A stretch of 11,302 bases of DNA from Acidobacteriaceae bacterium (GCA_003165095.1 PLSH01000342.1:1274-12575); one strand, 5' to 3'; numbered from the stretch's first letter, positions 1 to 7,750 are shown. Notes: generated by a model from the letters alone, not told the origin. Numbers and translations are program-made.

Positions 1-2
1 AC

Positions 3-611
3 GTAAGCTCGCGCAGCGAGGACGCCAAGCCCTACATACACAAGAACTACATGAGGACCTGGCGCAAAATGGAGGAGTTGGTCGGCCTCGGCCTGGTGCG
101 GCACATCGGCACGTCGAACATGACCATTCCCAAGCTCAGGCTAGTGCTCGGCGACGCGCGCATCAAACCCGCCGTGAACGAAATGGAGCTGCATCCGCAC
201 TTTCAACAGCCCGAGTTCTTCCGTTTCGTCAGGGAAAATGGCATGGAGCCCATCGGCTATTGCCCCATCGGATCGCCGGGAAGGCCGGAACGCGACCGCA
301 CGCCTGAAGACACCGCGCCGACTGAAGACCCGGTGATCGTCAGTATCGCCCAGCGCCACGGAATTCATCCCGCCATGGTTTGCATCAAGTGGGCCGTCCA
401 GCGCGGGCAAACACCCATTCCCTTCTCCGTCAACCACTATCGCGCCAACCTCGCCGGCATCGCCGCTGACCCGCTCTCCGAAGATGAAATGCGCGCCATC
501 GCCGCCCTCGATCGCAACTGCCGCCTGATCAAGGGCCAGGTCTTCCTGTGGAAAGACGGCCAAAGCTGGGAGGATTTGTGGGACACGAACGGCAAAATCA
601 CGCCGCCATAA
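3..611 (+). CDS. Aldo/keto reductase, C-terminal part (5' end outside window)
   Basis: This is a probable NAD(P)H-dependent oxidoreductase of the aldo/keto reductase (AKR) superfamily, a cytosolic TIM-barrel enzyme that reduces carbonyls or oxidises sugar alcohols and aldoses. The frame is open from base 3 to a TAA at 609-611, so the gene starts left of the window. The ATG at 51 is internal and is not the start. Visible AKR signatures are HIGTSNM (the usual GxSN strand), NEMELHPHFQQ (the usual N..ELHP..Q), GYCPIGSP (the usual Y.PLG) and a late IPFSVNHYRANL that matches the cofactor-phosphate loop IPKS....R..EN. The catalytic Asp, Tyr and Lys should lie upstream and cannot be checked. It is followed after 108 bp by a zinc dehydrogenase and then a fucosidase on the same strand, which suggests a role in sugar metabolism. 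Its exact substrate is unknown. Confidence 0.88.
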   Translation, partial: VSSRSEDAKPYIHKNYMRTWRKMEELVGLGLVRHIGTSNMTIPKLRLVLGDARIKPAVNEMELHPHFQQPEFFRFVRENGMEPIGYCPIGSPGRPERDRTPEDTAPTEDPVIVSIAQRHGIHPAMVCIKWAVQRGQTPIPFSVNHYRANLAGIAADPLSEDEMRAIAALDRNCRLIKGQVFLWKDGQSWEDLWDTNGKITPP

Positions 612-615
612 GATC

Positions 616-636
616 GGGTGCCCCATCTGGGCGCCC
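616..636 (+). other. Strong GC hairpin just after the aldo/keto reductase stop
   Basis: GGGTGCCC (616-623) and GGGCGCCC (629-636) can form an 8-bp stem with one G-U pair and a 5-nt loop, beginning 4 nt after the TAA stop. No T-run follows (the next bases are TCTGGGC), so it is not a typical intrinsic terminator. It may stabilise the 3' end of the upstream message or mark partial termination inside the operon. The pairing is read directly; any function is inference. Confidence 0.4.
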
Positions 637-719
637 TCTGGGCAGCGGCTTCATCGCGGAAAGGGTTGGATAGCACGATGAATCCAATGCATGCCGGATC
701 GAAATCGGAGTGCAACGCA

Positions 720-1796
720 ATGAACCAAACCATGACCGCAGCCTTCCTGCCCGGAAACTCGACCGTCGAACTGCGCACCGTGCCCGTCCCCGCTCCAGGC
801 CACGGAGAGGTGCTGCTCCGCGTCAAAGCCTCCACCATCTGCGGCTCCGACATTCGCTGCATCTATCACCAGCACCTCGGCAAAGGTCCCGAAGGATACC
901 AGGGCGTGATCGCCGGCCACGAGCCATGCGGCCAGGTAGTTGCTGCCGGCCAAGGCTGCCGCCGCTTCAAGCCCGGCGATCGCGTGATCGTTTATCACAT
1001 CTCGGGCTGCGGCGTGTGCAACGATTGCCGCCGCGGCTACATGATCTCCTGCACCAGCGAGAAATATCGCCGCGCTTACGGATGGCAGCGCGACGGCGGT
1101 ATGGCCGAGTTCATGGTGGCCGAGGAAAAGGACCTCATCGCGTTACCCGATGAGCTCTCCTACGCCGACGGCGCGCAGGTGGCGTGCGGATTCGGCACCG
1201 TCTACGAGGGACTGGAAAAAATCGGCATCAACGGCAATCACGCCGTGCTCATCACCGGCCTGGGCCCGGTGGGACTGGCCGCCGGCGCGCTCTGCCGCAA
1301 GCTCGGCGCAGAAAAAATCATCGGCATCGATGTGCTGGCCGAGCGCATGAAAATCGCCCTCGATCTCGCCCTCTGCGATGCGGTGCTTGCGGCCGGCCCT
1401 GATAACGTTGCCGAGGTAAGAGCGCTCACCGGCGGCATGGGCGTGGAGCGCGCAGTCGATTGCTCCGCGCATGAAGCCGCGCGCGCCGCTGCCATCCGCG
1501 CCACCCGCAAATGGGGCAGGATCGTCTTTATCGGCGAGGGCGGACGCGTGGAAATCAACCCCTCGCCGGACTTGATTCACGACCAGAAAACCGTGTACGG
1601 ATCGTGGGTCACCTCCACCTGGCTGATGGAAGAGCTGGTCGAGCGGCTGGTTCGCTGGAACCTCCATCCGGCCGGCATCATCACCCACAGATTCCCGCTC
1701 CACCGCGCCGGCGACGCTTATGCACTGATGGCCTCCGGGAAATGCGGCAAAGTAGCAGTCTGCTTCGATGAAGAGCTTGCATCGGATCAGAGTTGA
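720..1796 (+). CDS. Zinc-dependent medium-chain alcohol/polyol dehydrogenase
   Basis: This 358-residue member of the MDR zinc alcohol dehydrogenase family (sorbitol, threonine and related polyol dehydrogenases) is probably a cytosolic NAD-dependent enzyme oxidising a sugar or sugar alcohol. The GroES-like N-terminal domain carries catalytic-zinc ligands C41 (in TICGSD) and H67-E68 (in GHEPCG). The structural-zinc lobe is C97, C100, C103 and C111, the classic CX2CX2CX7C pattern. The Rossmann domain has GLGPVG at 180-185, and D204 at the end of the second strand favours NAD over NADP. The chosen ATG at 720 has GGAG at 707-710, nine bases upstream. Earlier in-frame ATGs at 618 and 678 have poor ribosome sites and add non-conserved residues. 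The fucosidase start lies 64 bp downstream, so co-transcription is likely. The substrate cannot be told from sequence. Confidence 0.9.
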   Translation: MNQTMTAAFLPGNSTVELRTVPVPAPGHGEVLLRVKASTICGSDIRCIYHQHLGKGPEGYQGVIAGHEPCGQVVAAGQGCRRFKPGDRVIVYHISGCGVCNDCRRGYMISCTSEKYRRAYGWQRDGGMAEFMVAEEKDLIALPDELSYADGAQVACGFGTVYEGLEKIGINGNHAVLITGLGPVGLAAGALCRKLGAEKIIGIDVLAERMKIALDLALCDAVLAAGPDNVAEVRALTGGMGVERAVDCSAHEAARAAAIRATRKWGRIVFIGEGGRVEINPSPDLIHDQKTVYGSWVTSTWLMEELVERLVRWNLHPAGIITHRFPLHRAGDAYALMASGKCGKVAVCFDEELASDQS

Positions 1797-1860
1797 GTGC
1801 CTGGTCGCCTCCACGTTTGGTGCGGAGAGCGCGGGCTGCTGTAAGAAAGGAAAAAATGCA

Positions 1861-3402
1861 ATGGCAATCAACCGGCGTGAATTGCTGAAATCCATGGGCG
1901 AAGCCTGTTCCGCGCTTGCCCTCTCCCGTCTCGCAATCGGCCAAGCATCGGCCCGGAATCAGCCCTTCCAGGCAACCAGGCAGTCGCTTCAGGCCTACCA
2001 GGTTCCGGAGTGGTTTCGCGATGCGAAGTTCGGCATCTGGGCCCACTGGGGACCGCAATCGGCCATTGAAGATGGCGACTGGTACGCCCGTAACATGTAC
2101 ATCCAGGGTTCGGAACAATATCTCTATCATTGCGAAACCTACGGCCACCCTTCCAAAGTCGGCTACAAAGACCTGGTCGGAAACTGGAAAGCCGAAAAGT
2201 GGGACCCGGACCACCTGATGGGCCTCTACAAGAAGGCCGGCGCAAAGTACTTCTTTTCGATGGGCGTGCATCACGACAACTTCGATCTGTGGAACTCAAA
2301 GTACACGCGCTGGAACGCGGTGAACATGGGTCCGAAGAAGGATGTGGTCGGCATGTGGCAGAGCGCGGCGCGCAGGCACGGCTTGAAATTCGGCGTCAGC
2401 GAGCACCTCTGGATCAGCTACAAATGGTTTGCCGTGAGCCATGGCGCGGATAAGACCGGACCCCTGGCCGGCGTGCCCTATGATGGCGTCGATCCCAACT
2501 ACGCTGACCTCTATCACGATGCCGCCTGCGCGCAGTTCGTTGACAAGCTGGACTGGAACGACGACGGCATTCCCGACTCCTGGCGCCGCCACTATCTTGA
2601 CCGCATGACCGACCTCATCGACAAGTACCAGCCCGATCTCCTTTACACCGACGGCCACCTTCCTTTCGAGCAGTACGGTCTGCAGATGGTCTCGCACCTG
2701 TACAACCTGAGCGCGCAATTGCACGGCGGCGCGACGCAAGCGATCTATACCAGCAAGGAACCCGCAGACTGCGCCGTTGGCGTCTGCGTGCTCGATCACG
2801 AGCGCGGCGTTTCAGACGGCATCGCGCCCAACCCCTGGCAGACTGACACCTGCATCGGCGGCTGGCACTACAAGCGCGGCGTCAAATACAAGTCGCCTAA
2901 AAAAGTGATCGACCTGCTCGCCGACATCGTGAGCAAAAACGGCAATTTGCTGCTCAACTTCCCGCTGCCCAACTCCGGCGAGCTGGACTTCGAAGAAATG
3001 GAAGTGCTGGAAGGCATCACCGCATGGATGCAGGTGAACAGCGAAGGCATCTACGCGACGCGCCCCTGGAAAATCTACGGTGAAGGCCCGTCCACGACAG
3101 TCAAAATCGCCAGCGGAAATTTCAACGAAGACAAGCAGAAAGACCTCACCGCCGAAGATGTGCGCTTCACCGCCAAAGGCAGTACGATCTACGCATTTGT
3201 GATGGGGAGGCCGGAAAAAGAAGCCGTAGTCAACGCGCTCGGCCTCGCCAGCCCGCAGGCTCCCGGCAAGATCCTCAAAGTGGATCTGCTCGGACACCAG
3301 GGCCCGCTCAACTGGAAGCAGGATGAAACTGCGCTGAAGGTCCAGATACCGGCGGAAAAGCTCTCCGAAATCGGCATTACTTTGAAGGTGGAGTTGGCGT
3401 AG
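1861..3402 (+). CDS. Alpha-L-fucosidase, GH29, with Tat-like signal peptide
   Basis: This 513-residue glycoside hydrolase family 29 protein is a retaining exo-alpha-L-fucosidase that removes terminal fucose from glycans. Residues 1-31 look like a Tat signal: NRRELLK (4-10), then a modest hydrophobic stretch ending ASA (29-31). It is therefore probably exported folded. The catalytic barrel begins with WFRDAKFGIWAHWG (51-64). H137-H138-D139-N140 match the family's HHDG block (with N in place of G), followed by LWNSKYTRWNAVNMGPKKD. D264 in DLLYTDG is the expected nucleophile. GNLLLNFPLPNSGELD matches the GNxLLN..P...G block. A C-terminal beta domain follows. The acid/base residue was not assigned. 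The start is fixed by AAAGGA at 1846-1851, nine bases before ATG 1861; the in-frame ATG at 1768 lies inside the upstream gene. Its last 26 bases overlap the opposite-strand ATP-grasp gene. Confidence 0.92.
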   Translation: MAINRRELLKSMGEACSALALSRLAIGQASARNQPFQATRQSLQAYQVPEWFRDAKFGIWAHWGPQSAIEDGDWYARNMYIQGSEQYLYHCETYGHPSKVGYKDLVGNWKAEKWDPDHLMGLYKKAGAKYFFSMGVHHDNFDLWNSKYTRWNAVNMGPKKDVVGMWQSAARRHGLKFGVSEHLWISYKWFAVSHGADKTGPLAGVPYDGVDPNYADLYHDAACAQFVDKLDWNDDGIPDSWRRHYLDRMTDLIDKYQPDLLYTDGHLPFEQYGLQMVSHLYNLSAQLHGGATQAIYTSKEPADCAVGVCVLDHERGVSDGIAPNPWQTDTCIGGWHYKRGVKYKSPKKVIDLLADIVSKNGNLLLNFPLPNSGELDFEEMEVLEGITAWMQVNSEGIYATRPWKIYGEGPSTTVKIASGNFNEDKQKDLTAEDVRFTAKGSTIYAFVMGRPEKEAVVNALGLASPQAPGKILKVDLLGHQGPLNWKQDETALKVQIPAEKLSEIGITLKVELA

Positions 3403-4552
3403 CCTCCGCAGCCGGCTTCGGCGTCTCGGCCTTATCCGCCGGCGTCTGGGCAGATCCTTCATTGCGCGCCACCGCGGCAGCCACGCTGCCCATCGGTTCA
3501 TCCGCTGCCGCCGCTGCTTCCTCATCTTCCACAAGCTTGCTGTCCTTTTTTGTCACTGCGCCCACCGCCTTCTCAGCTCTCTTTGATGCCGGTTTCCTCT
3601 CTGCGGCTCTGGCGGGAATCGCGCCCAGAAACGCAGACCACCGCAATTCGAGAACCCGCGGCGCCGTTTTAGCCTTGCCAATCGCCATGTCCGCAACCTG
3701 CTCCACAATCCACTCAAAGTTCGCCGGACCCACCGAATGCAGATCGGCGTCCGGCGCGGGATTCATGAAGTCGATGGCGTAAGGAATGCCCTTCTCCACC
3801 GCGAATTCAACCGTGTTCAGGTCGTAGCCCAGCGCCCGGCACAGCTTCAGAGCATCCCGCTCGACCCTCCTCAGCAATCTCTTGCCCGCCACGCCCTGCG
3901 CCGTATCCTGCCCGTATCGGTCGGCATGCGGACGCCGCGGATCGTAGGGCATGATGTGCACCTGCTTCTGGTTCACCACGTAGCAGCGAAAATACTCCGT
4001 AAAATCCACCGCCTTCTGGTACATCATGCACAGATCCCGCGATTCGTCGTAGGCACGAAAGAACTCTTCGCGATTGTGGACGTGGTACACGTCGCGCCAG
4101 CCTCCGCCGTTCACCGGCTTCAGAAAACCATGCTCGCCCACGTACGCAAACACGCCATCCCAATTGAGCGGATACTCCAGGTTGCGCATCGACCGGTCCG
4201 TCGTTCCCTCGGGAAGCTGTTTGTGAGGCAAAATCACCGTGGGCGGCACGGCCACGCCCAGACGCGCCGCCAGCGTGTAGTTGAAAAACTTGTCGTCGGC
4301 CGACCACCAGAAGGGATTGTTGATGATCACCGTGCCATTCAGCGCCGCATGTTTCACGAAAGCACGATAAAACGGGATATCGTGCGAGATGCGGTCCACG
4401 ATCACCGAGTAGCGCGGCATCTTATTGAGGTGCACGGCGCCGGTCTCCACAAACTCTGCCTCAATGCCGTCGATGTTGCGCGCATTGATGCGCTCAACGA
4501 GCGCGCCGGGAAAGCTGTTTTCCATTCCAAACAGGACGCCGATTCGTTTCAT
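3377..4552 (-). CDS. RimK-like ATP-grasp protein of unknown substrate
   Basis: This 391-residue protein of the ATP-grasp superfamily probably ligates a carboxylate to an amine or thiol using ATP in the cytoplasm. The N-terminal domain starts MKRIGVLFGMENSFP. The nucleotide-binding core includes FLKPVNGGGW (143-152; K145 and the glycine loop). The metal-binding end is NTVEFAV (E249) and YAIDFMNPAPD (D261, N264), close to the usual E..E/D.N pattern. Residues from about 312 to the end are low-complexity, rich in Ala, Lys, Glu and Pro, and probably disordered. ATG 4552 is chosen because AGGAGGG lies at 4561-4567, eight bases upstream; the upstream in-frame ATG at 4624 has no such site. Relatives include RimK, glutathione synthase and uncharacterised ATP-grasp proteins. 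I cannot choose a substrate. It is divergent from the kinase-like gene and overlaps the fucosidase tail to tail by 26 bp. Confidence 0.8.
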   Translation of the reverse strand: MKRIGVLFGMENSFPGALVERINARNIDGIEAEFVETGAVHLNKMPRYSVIVDRISHDIPFYRAFVKHAALNGTVIINNPFWWSADDKFFNYTLAARLGVAVPPTVILPHKQLPEGTTDRSMRNLEYPLNWDGVFAYVGEHGFLKPVNGGGWRDVYHVHNREEFFRAYDESRDLCMMYQKAVDFTEYFRCYVVNQKQVHIMPYDPRRPHADRYGQDTAQGVAGKRLLRRVERDALKLCRALGYDLNTVEFAVEKGIPYAIDFMNPAPDADLHSVGPANFEWIVEQVADMAIGKAKTAPRVLELRWSAFLGAIPARAAERKPASKRAEKAVGAVTKKDSKLVEDEEAAAAADEPMGSVAAAVARNEGSAQTPADKAETPKPAAEATPTPPSK

Positions 4553-4694
4553 GCGCCTTACCCTCCTTTTAAAACCACTGGAATGCAAGCCGGAGACAAA
4601 CTGAAAGCCGACAAAACAAACCACGCCCCGCCGCCATTCTGCACGGCTACAGTGTACGTCAGTTGGATGTCGTATCGGCGCGCTGAGGTCGCCT

Positions 4695-4748
4695 CGGGCG
4701 GCACGGTTCTGATTTCCCCTGTCCCGAACCCATGCGCAATGCCGCCCG
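4695..4748. repeat. 9-bp perfect inverted repeat in divergent spacer
   Basis: CGGGCGGCA (4695-4703) and TGCCGCCCG (4740-4748) are perfect reverse complements 36 bp apart. Inside them GGTTC (4705-4709) and GAACC (4726-4730) can pair as a second stem. The element sits between the divergent ATP-grasp and kinase-like genes, 86 bp before the kinase start. It could be a regulator-binding dyad or a structured leader for either gene. The remainder of the 4553-4834 spacer shows the two ribosome sites but no promoter I can call with confidence. Confidence 0.45.
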
Positions 4749-4834
4749 CCACATCGCCTGCCCGCAAAATGGCGTATTCTTCTTAAGTTGCACTAATTCT
4801 TTTTACCGAAGGACGGTTGCGCCGGAGGTGGGCA

Positions 4835-5476
4835 ATGAAATACCGCGCATTGACAGTCTCAAGGCAATTTGGAAGCGGCGGCGGACGCATCGCCAACACC
4901 ATTGCCGAATGGCTCGGCTGGAAGCTGCTCGACAATGAAATCCTCTCCGCAATAGCCCGGGCTGCGCGCGTGGATTCTAAAGTGGTCCGGCATTACGACG
5001 AGCGCGTCGATTCCTGGCTGCGCCGCATCAACGAAGAAGCTGTCCGCGGCGTGGCCATGGCTTCAGGACGGCCGCTCGGCGATGAAGACCTTTTTGACGC
5101 CCACGTCATGACCGATCTGACGCGGAAAATCATCGAGGAAGCGCACCACGCCGGCAACTGCGTCATCGTGGGCCGTGGCGCGCAGTGCATCCTGGAATAC
5201 AAACCGGATTCATTTCACGTCTTTGTTTACGCCCCGTTCCGCGATCGGATTCAACGCCTCAAAAAGCGCCTGGAACCCGGCGCGGACATCGAGCAGCGCA
5301 TCCGCACAGTCGACGGAGACCGGGCCAAATACCTCCAACAGCGCTTCGGCAAAAACTGGTGCGATCTCCATCTCTACGACCTGATGATCCGCTCCCAGGA
5401 AGATGAAGACGAAACCGCCCGCGTGATCCTCGACGCCATGACCGGAAAAGTAGCCTCCGGCAGCCAGCAGCCGTAG
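4835..5476 (+). CDS. Cytidylate kinase-like family protein
   Basis: This 213-residue P-loop protein resembles the cytidylate-kinase-like family (Cytidylate_kin2 type), distinct from the housekeeping CMP kinase Cmk. It is expected to be a cytosolic nucleotide-binding protein; its phosphate acceptor is not established. The N-terminus SRQFGSGGGRIA (9-20) is the family's SRQxGSGG variant of the P-loop. LLDNEIL (31-37) follows, as in the consensus fyDkeil. CVIVGRGAQCIL (109-120) is the second conserved block, and basic residues in RDRIQRLKKR (136-145) could form the lid. The ATG at 4835 follows GGAGG at 4824-4828 by six bases; a TTG at 4817 would add only six residues and lacks a site. The gene is monocistronic here: it is divergent from the ATP-grasp gene and faces the DUF4139 gene across a 41-bp gap filled by a 7-bp repeat array. 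Confidence 0.82.
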   Translation: MKYRALTVSRQFGSGGGRIANTIAEWLGWKLLDNEILSAIARAARVDSKVVRHYDERVDSWLRRINEEAVRGVAMASGRPLGDEDLFDAHVMTDLTRKIIEEAHHAGNCVIVGRGAQCILEYKPDSFHVFVYAPFRDRIQRLKKRLEPGADIEQRIRTVDGDRAKYLQQRFGKNWCDLHLYDLMIRSQEDEDETARVILDAMTGKVASGSQQP

Positions 5477-5480
5477 GGTC

Positions 5481-5517
5481 CCCAGTCCCTGACTCCTGAC
5501 CCCTGATCCCTGTTCTC
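5481..5517 (+). repeat. Array A: 7-bp tandem repeat in a convergent gap
   Basis: Five 7-bp units run from 5481 to 5515: CCCAGTC, CCTGACT, CCTGACC, CCTGATC and CCTGTTC, then TC. They nearly fill the gap between the convergent kinase-like and DUF4139 genes. The + strand is C-rich and G-poor. Related units recur at 9097-9140 and 10827-10937, so this is one copy of a dispersed intergenic repeat family. A Rho-type terminator for the kinase-like gene is possible but unproven. Confidence 0.7.
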
Positions 5518-7719
5518 TCACTCCGCCGGCGTAACATCCAGGTCAGCGTCGAACGAGAGACCGGCAATGATGCTCTCCAGCTTTGCCCGCGCCGCGTCCC
5601 GCTGCTTTTCCAGGTCCGCCTTGTCCTTGCGCGCTGCTTCAAGCGCGTCCTCGGCGCGATTCAGCTCGTCTACAAAACGCTTCGCTGCGTCATTGCCTTT
5701 CAGCGCCGTCACGTTGTCGCGATCGCGCGCCTCGTCGCCGGTGAGAGTTTTCTCGTTCTGCTCGATCGCATCCAGCTTGCCGCTCAGATCGCTGAGCGCC
5801 GTCTCCGCATCAATCAGCGGCTTGAGCCTGGCTTCCAAATCGGGCGTGTATTTGCTCATGGTGACCAGGAACTCCGTCTGGTCGTTATCCGGATCGATCT
5901 GAACGCTCTCAAAAACAGGGGCGCGCTCGGCCACGCGCAAGTCCACCGACTGGTGCGGATCGACCGCAACCCGGAATCGATACGCGCTCGCCGTAGTCTC
6001 AGCCGGCTTCGTTTCGGATTCGAGCTTTGCATTCTGCCGCCGCACGTGCTCCACAATCACTGTCCGCGCCTCATCGGCCGCATTGGTCACCGTGTACGTG
6101 CTCTCAGTCAATTCCTCCGTGGTCTGCACCATCACGCCATTGTGCACGGCAACATGATGCAGCCTGCGCGTACCCGCGCCGTCAGCGCGATGCACCTTCA
6201 CCGCCTGGTCCACGGCATACGAAAGCAGCCTCTTTTCGCCGGGATGGATTGGATCGAGCAGCCCCTCGCCTGCAAATTCGCCGTTTTCAAAGATCGAAAA
6301 GCTTCCTGAATCGAGCGTCAGTTTCGACTTGTTTTCCAGCCATACGGCGCGCAACGGCGACCTGTCTTTGTCGCTCCATAGCGTCACGTGTTCGGCCGGC
6401 AGTTCCTGCTCCAGAATCGGCACCATTGCCGACTCGTTCTTATGGATGGTGACCGGCTGCGCCAGCGCGTATTCGAAGAAATCATCGAATGCGTTGGCGG
6501 AAATGTCGCCCGCCTGAATCGCGTCACTGCCGCGATAAACCCCGCCAATATAGCCGCCGCCCACGTTTCCGCCCACGCCGGGGCCATAGCCGCTGCCCGA
6601 GCCGGAACCGATGCCGCCGCCCGAACCCACGCCGACAATTGGCGGCGGTGGCGCGGCGAACAGCCTCCCAGAAAGCTGAGTCTTGTCGTACTCTCTGCCT
6701 TGCACCGCCAGCGGCCCATCTGAAATTGGCGCTCGCTTCATCTCCGCCGCCTCATGCGTCTCCGGCGTACTCTGCTGTGCAATCGCAATCGGAATCTCCG
6801 GCCGCCGCGTATAAATCGGCTGCGATAGCGGCTGGATAAAGCTCTGCGGCGCACCGGCCACCAGCGAGAGCTGCACGTTGTCCCAGTCCGCGCCCACGGT
6901 GTTGTCCACCACCGCCCATCCCTGCACGATCGCGCTTCCATTTGCCTCGCGCGGAAAAACCATCCGGTACGTTGACTTCCACACCGGCACCTCGCTGATG
7001 TAGCTAACCTGCAACTGGCGTTCGCCCGTGCCGCGGTCCTCCAGCGTCAGGTGGCGCAACTGCTGATTCTGCGCCGAAGAGACAATCTCAAGATAATCCT
7101 CGAACTGCTTTTGCAGGGATCCGTCCAGCATTCGCACCGAGACGGCATCCGTCAGTTCCGCCGTGCGCAGCGCTCCTGCATCCGACGCCACAATCAAGAA
7201 ATAATGATCCTCTGAGGTCAGGCCGTTCTTGTCCACTTCCTTGCGAAACTCAATATTCACCAGCCGTCCCGCGAGCGGAGCGCCCGCGCCGGTCACCTCC
7301 ACGCGCTGCCCGCGCAGCGCCTGGTATACCGACAGCGTCGCCGGATAGTCGTTGAGCCCCAGGGCCAGCGTTCGCAATTGCTGCTCGACGGGTGTGGTGG
7401 AGTTGTAGTCGACTCCGGAGATCCTGCCCCCGCCCTGGTCAAGCACGGTGAGCGACTGCAACACATCGTTCAATTGCGACGAAGTGAAGTCGATGGCCAC
7501 GCGCTGGCTCCCCTGCACCGTCCCCGCGTGCTCAAAATAGCCCACGCCGTTTTTGTAGAGCACCACCTTGCGCACCGGCAGGTCCAGCGGCGCATTTTTC
7601 GCCGGCGCAGATTGCAGTTCAGTATTGACAGGTTTCAACAGCGCGCCCGTCCCACCCGACTGAGCGGCAAGGTCCAATGAAGCAGCAACAAAAAACATGG
7701 CAACCAATACACCGCGCAT
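5518..7719 (-). CDS. Secreted DUF4139 domain protein
   Basis: This 733-residue exported protein contains the DUF4139 domain, shared with the MuiA 'mucoidy inhibitor' group; the molecular function is unknown. Residues 1-19 form a signal peptide (one Arg, then VLVAMFFVAASLDLAA). An N-terminal beta domain begins near VVLYKNGVGYFEH (52-64). DUF4139 landmarks are ISEVPVWKSTYRMVF (241-255), GWAVVDNTVGADWDNV (267-282) and FEYALAQPVTIHK (415-427). A low-complexity Pro/Gly segment (about 357-394, PPPP then GSG and GGG runs) interrupts the domain like a flexible linker. Residues about 625-718 are charged, Ala- and Leu-rich and probably coiled coil. The start at 7719 is set by GGAGG (complement of 7724-7728) just upstream and by the signal peptide; an in-frame ATG at 7902 would bury that signal. 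There are no predicted membrane spans after the signal, so a periplasmic or secreted site is likely. Confidence 0.85.
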   Translation of the reverse strand: MRGVLVAMFFVAASLDLAAQSGGTGALLKPVNTELQSAPAKNAPLDLPVRKVVLYKNGVGYFEHAGTVQGSQRVAIDFTSSQLNDVLQSLTVLDQGGGRISGVDYNSTTPVEQQLRTLALGLNDYPATLSVYQALRGQRVEVTGAGAPLAGRLVNIEFRKEVDKNGLTSEDHYFLIVASDAGALRTAELTDAVSVRMLDGSLQKQFEDYLEIVSSAQNQQLRHLTLEDRGTGERQLQVSYISEVPVWKSTYRMVFPREANGSAIVQGWAVVDNTVGADWDNVQLSLVAGAPQSFIQPLSQPIYTRRPEIPIAIAQQSTPETHEAAEMKRAPISDGPLAVQGREYDKTQLSGRLFAAPPPPIVGVGSGGGIGSGSGSGYGPGVGGNVGGGYIGGVYRGSDAIQAGDISANAFDDFFEYALAQPVTIHKNESAMVPILEQELPAEHVTLWSDKDRSPLRAVWLENKSKLTLDSGSFSIFENGEFAGEGLLDPIHPGEKRLLSYAVDQAVKVHRADGAGTRRLHHVAVHNGVMVQTTEELTESTYTVTNAADEARTVIVEHVRRQNAKLESETKPAETTASAYRFRVAVDPHQSVDLRVAERAPVFESVQIDPDNDQTEFLVTMSKYTPDLEARLKPLIDAETALSDLSGKLDAIEQNEKTLTGDEARDRDNVTALKGNDAAKRFVDELNRAEDALEAARKDKADLEKQRDAARAKLESIIAGLSFDADLDVTPAE

Positions 7720-7729
7720 ACACCCTCCC

Positions 7730-7750
7730 GGAGTCTGCCTGGGCAACTCC
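7730..7750 (-). promoter_or_regulatory. Small hairpin abutting the DUF4139 ribosome site
   Basis: Read on the minus strand, GGAGT-TGC pairs with GCA-G-ACTCC around a 4-nt loop (7730-7750, one bulged base). The hairpin lies directly 5' of the GGGAGGG ribosome site of the DUF4139 gene. It could tune translation start. It is short and could be chance in GC-rich DNA. Confidence 0.25.

Noticed and set aside
1143..1895. 250-codon minus-strand frame across the dehydrogenase
   Set aside because: The + strand encodes a complete zinc dehydrogenase with cofactor and metal motifs; the antisense product shows none.
2812..3534. 240-codon minus-strand frame across the fucosidase end
   Set aside because: Arg-rich low-complexity product crossing two real genes; no motif and no ribosome site.
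3737..4786. 349-codon open frame on the + strand opposite the ATP-grasp gene
   Set aside because: Its product is rich in Arg, His and Val with no recognisable motif, it has no ribosome site, and the opposite frame has clear ATP-grasp motifs. It is a shadow frame of GC-rich coding DNA.
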